Positions 16,068-17,910 of a DNA stretch of 17,910 nt are shown piece by piece. Both the position numbers and the translations under genes were made by a program. Numbering within the stretch: position 1 is the first letter of the stretch; every line of letters starts with the position of its first letter. Source of the DNA: JAWUXM01 sp034111325 (GTDB taxonomy: Bacteria; Pseudomonadota; Alphaproteobacteria; Rickettsiales; JABIRX01); the NCBI GenBank assembly GCA_034111325.1, contig JAWUXM010000037.1, positions 1-17,910 of the forward strand. Reading direction: 5' to 3'. The notes under the pieces were generated by a model. That model did no database searches, was not told the DNA's origin, and was given only the letters and a program-made list of their open reading frames with translations.

Positions 16068-16095
16068 AACATATATGAGAAATCGCTGATGGCAA
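16068..16095 (-). promoter_or_regulatory. Candidate rpsB promoter
   Basis: On the minus strand TTGCCA (16090-16095, five of six consensus bases) and TATGTT (16068-16073, four of six) are separated by 16 nt. The predicted start near 16061 falls at the foot of the leader stem-loop. It lies downstream of a possible terminator for the 111-codon gene, where the rpsB operon should begin. Confidence 0.4.
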
Positions 16096-16097
16096 GT

Positions 16098-16119
16098 AAA
16101 AACAGCGCCAGTGCGCCAT
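16098..16119 (-). terminator. Possible short terminator after the 111-codon gene
   Basis: On the minus strand GCGC-ACTG-GCGC (16105-16116), extendable by two G-U pairs, is followed by TG and a run of five T (16098-16102). The stem is short, so termination may be partial. It starts directly after the stop codon. Confidence 0.4.
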
Positions 16120-16120
16120 T

Positions 16121-16456
16121 TTACTTTTTATTGATAAGATTGCGCAACTCTTTTGTTTCAGCTAGGGATTTGGACAGGTTATTGATTGATTGATTTAGTG
16201 TGGCTTTAAAGCTGCTAATTTTTGCATGGGCGAGCTCTAAAGAGCGCATTTGTTCATTTGCCTCTTTTTTAACTTCGATCAACTTGAGTAGATAGTGGTT
16301 AATTCTTGCTGCTTCAAAAATAACTTTTGTGCCATGATAGGGGTTCTTAAGACCAAGAAATTTGCCTATATCTGATAATTTCCTGAATTTGAACTCTCTA
16401 CACAGGCTGTCGTATAATTGCCTTTGCTGAGGCCTCATCCACTGATATTTCTCCAT
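16121..16456 (-). CDS. Hypothetical protein, 111 residues
   Basis: I do not recognise this protein. Its frame is open for 111 codons, has alphaproteobacterial-looking codon use, lies in a gap where no gene is open on the other strand, and points with its neighbours. Residues 1-60 are basic and mixed (MRPQQRQLYDSLCREFKF, then LGLKNPYHGTKVI) and could be a small fold. Residues 60-108 are charged with spaced Leu and Ile and should be helical, perhaps a coiled coil. No signal peptide or membrane segment is present. The start at 16456 has no good ribosome site; Met7 has GGAG about 12 nt upstream and is an alternative. It sits between a strong terminator and the rpsB promoter region, so it is probably a single-gene unit. 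Confidence 0.6.
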   Translation of the reverse strand: MEKYQWMRPQQRQLYDSLCREFKFRKLSDIGKFLGLKNPYHGTKVIFEAARINHYLLKLIEVKKEANEQMRSLELAHAKISSFKATLNQSINNLSKSLAETKELRNLINKK

Positions 16457-16535
16457 TTATTTAATCTGATATTAGATGGTGATATTGCTTTTGCCTATAC
16501 TGCATAATCTGGGATGAAATGTAAACAGTAAACAA

Positions 16536-16579
16536 AATAAAAAAAGCTCTATTTTCGACTAGCGAAAATAGAGCTTTTT
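16536..16579 (-). terminator. Strong Rho-independent terminator
   Basis: A perfect 17-bp inverted repeat, AAAAAGCTCTATTTTCG (16541-16557) and its complement (16563-16579), has a 5-nt loop. On the minus strand the stem is followed by a run of seven T, then ATTTT. It ends the candidate small RNA and any read-through from rdgB. Plus-strand RNA would have only five T, so it could act weakly in that direction. Confidence 0.9.
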
Positions 16580-16622
16580 AAAAAGGAGGATGGGTAAAGG
16601 AGGTGAAAACCCACCCTCCAAT
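16536..16622 (-). ncRNA. Candidate small RNA with an anti-Shine-Dalgarno loop
   Basis: Three parts line up on the minus strand. A promoter (16629-16657) predicts a start at A16622. A hairpin begins three bases later: GGAGGGTGGGT (16609-16619) pairs with ACCCATCCTCC (16585-16595) around a 13-nt loop. One pair is G-U in minus-strand RNA but would be an A-C mismatch on the plus strand, which supports the minus strand. The loop contains TCACCTCCTTT, identical over 11 bases to the anti-Shine-Dalgarno tail of 16S rRNA. A strong terminator ends the RNA near 16536, giving about 86 nt. Alphaproteobacterial small RNAs with CCUCC-type loops that bind ribosome sites are known; whether this one belongs to a named family cannot be told here. 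A regulator of translation is inference. Confidence 0.7.
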
Positions 16623-16628
16623 AAATAC

Positions 16629-16657
16629 ATTGTAATATATTTATATCACTTATGCAA
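16629..16657 (-). promoter_or_regulatory. Sigma-70-type promoter for the candidate small RNA
   Basis: On the minus strand TTGCAT (16652-16657) and TACAAT (16629-16634) are separated by exactly 17 nt. The -10 box has five of six consensus bases and the -35 box four. The predicted start, A16622, is three bases before the first hairpin. The promoter lies just past the rdgB stop, where no promoter for a protein gene is needed. Confidence 0.65.
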
Positions 16658-16714
16658 GTGTTTTCTTTAAAAAAGCTGATATCAGTAGCATTTATGTAGG
16701 GAAGGTAAGTTTCC

Positions 16715-17317
16715 CTAGGGAAAACAGTGACTTACAAACTTCCTAAATGCTTTTGAGCGATGATTGGAGGTCTGTTTTTCTAATAAACTAATTTCTGCGA
16801 AAGTTTTATTTTGGTCTTTTGCAATAAAAATAGGATCATAACCAAAGCCATGACTTCCCCTTGCTGGAAAGCTTAAGGCGCCTTCTATTTTTCCTTCAAA
16901 TATTAATGTATTTTCATCGGGTGTAGTGAGGGCGAGGGCGCATATAAAATAAGCATATGTTCCAGTTGGCTTTAGGGATTTTGCGGTGAGTTCGTCATAA
17001 ATCCTCTGTATTGCCATATTAAAGTCTTTTTTCTCTCCAGCCCAGCGTGCAGAGTAGATGCCGGGGTCGCCTCCTAAATCAGGTATAACTAGGCCAGAGT
17101 CATCTGATAGGGATGTTAGTCCGGTATGTTTTGTGTAATAGGTTGATTTGATTTGCGCATTCTGGGCAAAGCTAGAGCCAGTTTCCTCGGGTTCTACGAG
17201 ATCAAAATTGGCTGTGGAAATGATATTTATGCTATATGGTGCTAGTAGGGCGGTGATTTCGCGGACTTTACCTTGATTGTTACTGGCGATTAGTAAATCC
17301 GAGCTTTGTTCTAGCAT
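16715..17317 (-). CDS. rdgB: dITP/XTP pyrophosphatase RdgB (Ham1 family)
   Basis: RdgB removes dITP, ITP and XTP from the nucleotide pool so that damaged purines do not enter DNA or RNA. The 200-residue product has the family motifs: IASNNQGKVREI at 10-21 (phosphate binding), LSDDSGLVIP at 70-79 with the acidic metal and catalytic residues, GIYSARWAG at 86-94, and GSHGFGYDPIFI near 155. Length is normal. It starts 33 nt after the tRNA-Thr 3' end with no good ribosome site and no obvious promoter between, so it may be transcribed with the tRNA. In other alphaproteobacteria rdgB often follows rph; that pairing is absent here. Confidence 0.95.
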   Translation of the reverse strand: MLEQSSDLLIASNNQGKVREITALLAPYSINIISTANFDLVEPEETGSSFAQNAQIKSTYYTKHTGLTSLSDDSGLVIPDLGGDPGIYSARWAGEKKDFNMAIQRIYDELTAKSLKPTGTYAYFICALALTTPDENTLIFEGKIEGALSFPARGSHGFGYDPIFIAKDQNKTFAEISLLEKQTSNHRSKAFRKFVSHCFP

Positions 17318-17350
17318 AACAAGGTTTTTTGGGGCTAATGGCTATTTGTG

Positions 17351-17426
17351 TGGTGCCGGATGTAGGATTTGAACCCACGACCTGTCGCTTACAAGGCGAA
17401 TGCTCTACCAACTGAGCTAATCCGGC
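17351..17426 (-). tRNA. tRNA-Thr (anticodon UGU)
   Basis: A 76-nt cloverleaf on the minus strand has the 7-bp acceptor GCCGGAT/ATCCGGC, D-arm GCTC...GAGC, anticodon loop CTTGTAA (anticodon TGT, reads ACA), a T-arm with loop TTCAAAT, and an encoded CCA. The outermost anticodon-stem pair (27-43) is U-C, a mismatch that is tolerable at that position. Confidence 0.95.
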
Positions 17427-17570
17427 ATTGAACGTTTTCTAAAACATGGCGTTACAAAAGGCAAGTAGAATCCTGAAAACTGCAGTGAAAAATTAATTTA
17501 TACTATCACTTTTAGTATTATAACTTGCTTTTTGCGAGAAATTATCTTTAGTGTCGCCCCATTCTCAAAT
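17427..17570. other. Divergent intergenic region between the two tRNA genes
   Basis: This AT-rich gap must hold the promoters for both tRNA genes. A perfect TATAAT occurs on the minus strand at 17517-17522, but no good -35 box sits at the right distance, and it is about 90 nt from tRNA-Thr. Short ATACT and AGTAT inverted blocks surround it. I see no coding frame. Confidence 0.4.
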
Positions 17571-17647
17571 GCGTCCGTAGCTCAGCTGGATAGAGCAACT
17601 GCCTTCTAAGCCGTAGGTCAGAGGTTCGAATCCTCTCGGACGCACCA
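17571..17647 (+). tRNA. tRNA-Arg (anticodon UCU)
   Basis: A 77-nt cloverleaf has the 7-bp acceptor GCGTCCG/CGGACGC, D-arm GCTC...GAGC, anticodon loop CTTCTAA (anticodon TCT, reads AGA), a T-arm AGAGG/CCTCT with loop TTCGAAT, and an encoded CCA. The anticodon stem ACTGC/GCCGT has an internal U-C mismatch (29-41). It is the only gene on the plus strand. The 3' end continues into a palindrome and tandem repeats. Confidence 0.95.
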
Positions 17648-17910
17648 TCTCCAATATAGGCTTTAGCCTATATTGGAGATGGTTTGTTGAGAGTTTATGA
17701 GGACCTCTTTAGGTTCGACAAAATGCGAATAGCGTTTTGGACGGCGAGGCAAAGCCGAGTCCGCCCCGTAGGGGTGAAAAAACGCCTTAGTGTTTTTGAA
17801 TCAATCCTCTCGGACACAATTGCTACTGTAGGCTTTAGCCTATATTGGAGATGGTTTGTTGAGAGTTTATGAGGACCTCTTTAGGTTCGACAAAATGCGA
17901 ATAGCGTTTT
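17625..17910. repeat. Tandem repeat, unit about 172 bp, with decayed tRNA-Arg tail
   Basis: The 82 bases at 17657-17738 recur without change at 17829-17910, 172 bp later, and the second copy is cut by the window end. The tRNA 3' part is also repeated: AATCCTCTCGGAC at 17629-17641 recurs at 17803-17815, and TTCGAATC at 17625 recurs as TTTGAATC at 17795, with small indels between. Unit 1 also contains short inverted blocks, including GAGGACCTC, GGCAAAGCC, CCCCGTAGGGG and a GCGTTTT...AAAACGC pair. I see no convincing gene in it. Confidence 0.85.
17645..17682 (+). repeat. Perfect palindrome fused to the tRNA-Arg 3' end
   Basis: CCATCTCCAATATAGGCT (17645-17662) and its exact complement (17665-17682) flank TT. 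The left arm begins with the CCA of the tRNA. In RNA this gives a stem of about 17 bp with a TTTA loop. The following bases, TTTGTTG, are a poor T-run, so termination would be weak. It may serve as the tRNA 3' trailer hairpin or as part of the repeat. Confidence 0.75.

Noticed and set aside
16596..16608. A 16S rRNA 3' end remnant
   Set aside because: Only about 11 bases match the rRNA tail, with no rRNA sequence around them, and the match sits exactly in a hairpin loop.
16590..16670. A 26-codon plus-strand frame starting MGKGG behind AAAAGGAGG
   Set aside because: The purine-rich motif abuts the ATG with no spacing, and the frame lies opposite the small RNA hairpin and promoter. Its G-rich start is the complement of the anti-Shine-Dalgarno loop.
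17684..17872. A 62-codon plus-strand frame across the tandem repeat
   Set aside because: It opens with TTG, spans the repeat junction and includes the decayed tRNA tail. The repeat length is not a multiple of three, so the frame is not preserved between copies.
17657..17910. A CRISPR array
   Set aside because: The repeat unit is about 172 bp with an 82-bp identical block, and there are no short regular repeats or spacers.

Overview
This window comes from an AT-rich alphaproteobacterium. The evidence is the chain rpsB-tsf-pyrH-frr-uppS-cdsA-dxr-rseP-bamA-skp-lpxD-fabZ-lpxA-lpxI, the use of LpxI instead of LpxH for lipid A, a one-PDZ RseP, and a YejA-type binding protein with an alphaproteobacterial N-terminal sequence. 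The base composition, the compact overlaps and the palindromic intergenic repeats would fit a host-associated lineage such as Rickettsiales or Holosporales. The sequence alone does not settle this.

All sixteen intact or partial protein genes plus tRNA-Thr lie on the minus strand, so they read from right to left. At the right end tRNA-Arg(UCU) lies on the plus strand. It is followed by a palindrome and a tandem repeat of about 170 bp that carries a decayed copy of the tRNA 3' end and runs out of the window. Leftward of it, tRNA-Thr(UGU) lies 33 nt upstream of rdgB. Next comes a 258-nt gap that appears to hold an undescribed small RNA with its own promoter, an 11-bp stem whose loop copies the anti-Shine-Dalgarno tail of 16S rRNA, and a strong terminator. 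An unrecognised 111-codon gene follows.

From 15943 down to position 1 there is one long envelope and translation gene train. rpsB and tsf (translation) come first, then pyrH (UMP kinase) and frr (ribosome recycling). Then come uppS (undecaprenyl carrier), cdsA (phospholipid precursor), dxr (isoprenoid precursor), rseP (site-2 protease) and bamA (outer membrane assembly). After a 250-nt gap with a large inverted repeat and a possible promoter come skp, lpxD, fabZ, lpxA and lpxI (periplasmic chaperone and lipid A). lpxB does not follow lpxI. Instead rodA (cell wall elongation) and a yejA-like binding protein follow, joined by overlapping stop and start codons. Most junctions are overlaps or gaps under 20 nt, which suggests few transcripts. 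Dxr supplies isoprenoid precursors for the UppS product, which carries the lipid II used by RodA. FabZ, LpxA, LpxD and LpxI are early lipid A steps. BamA and Skp build the outer membrane.

The main candidate for something new is the small RNA at 16536-16622. Second are the tRNA-Arg tail repeats, the bamA-skp inverted repeat, the rodA-yejA coupling, the His-to-Gln change in LpxA and the lysine-rich tail on ribosomal protein S2.
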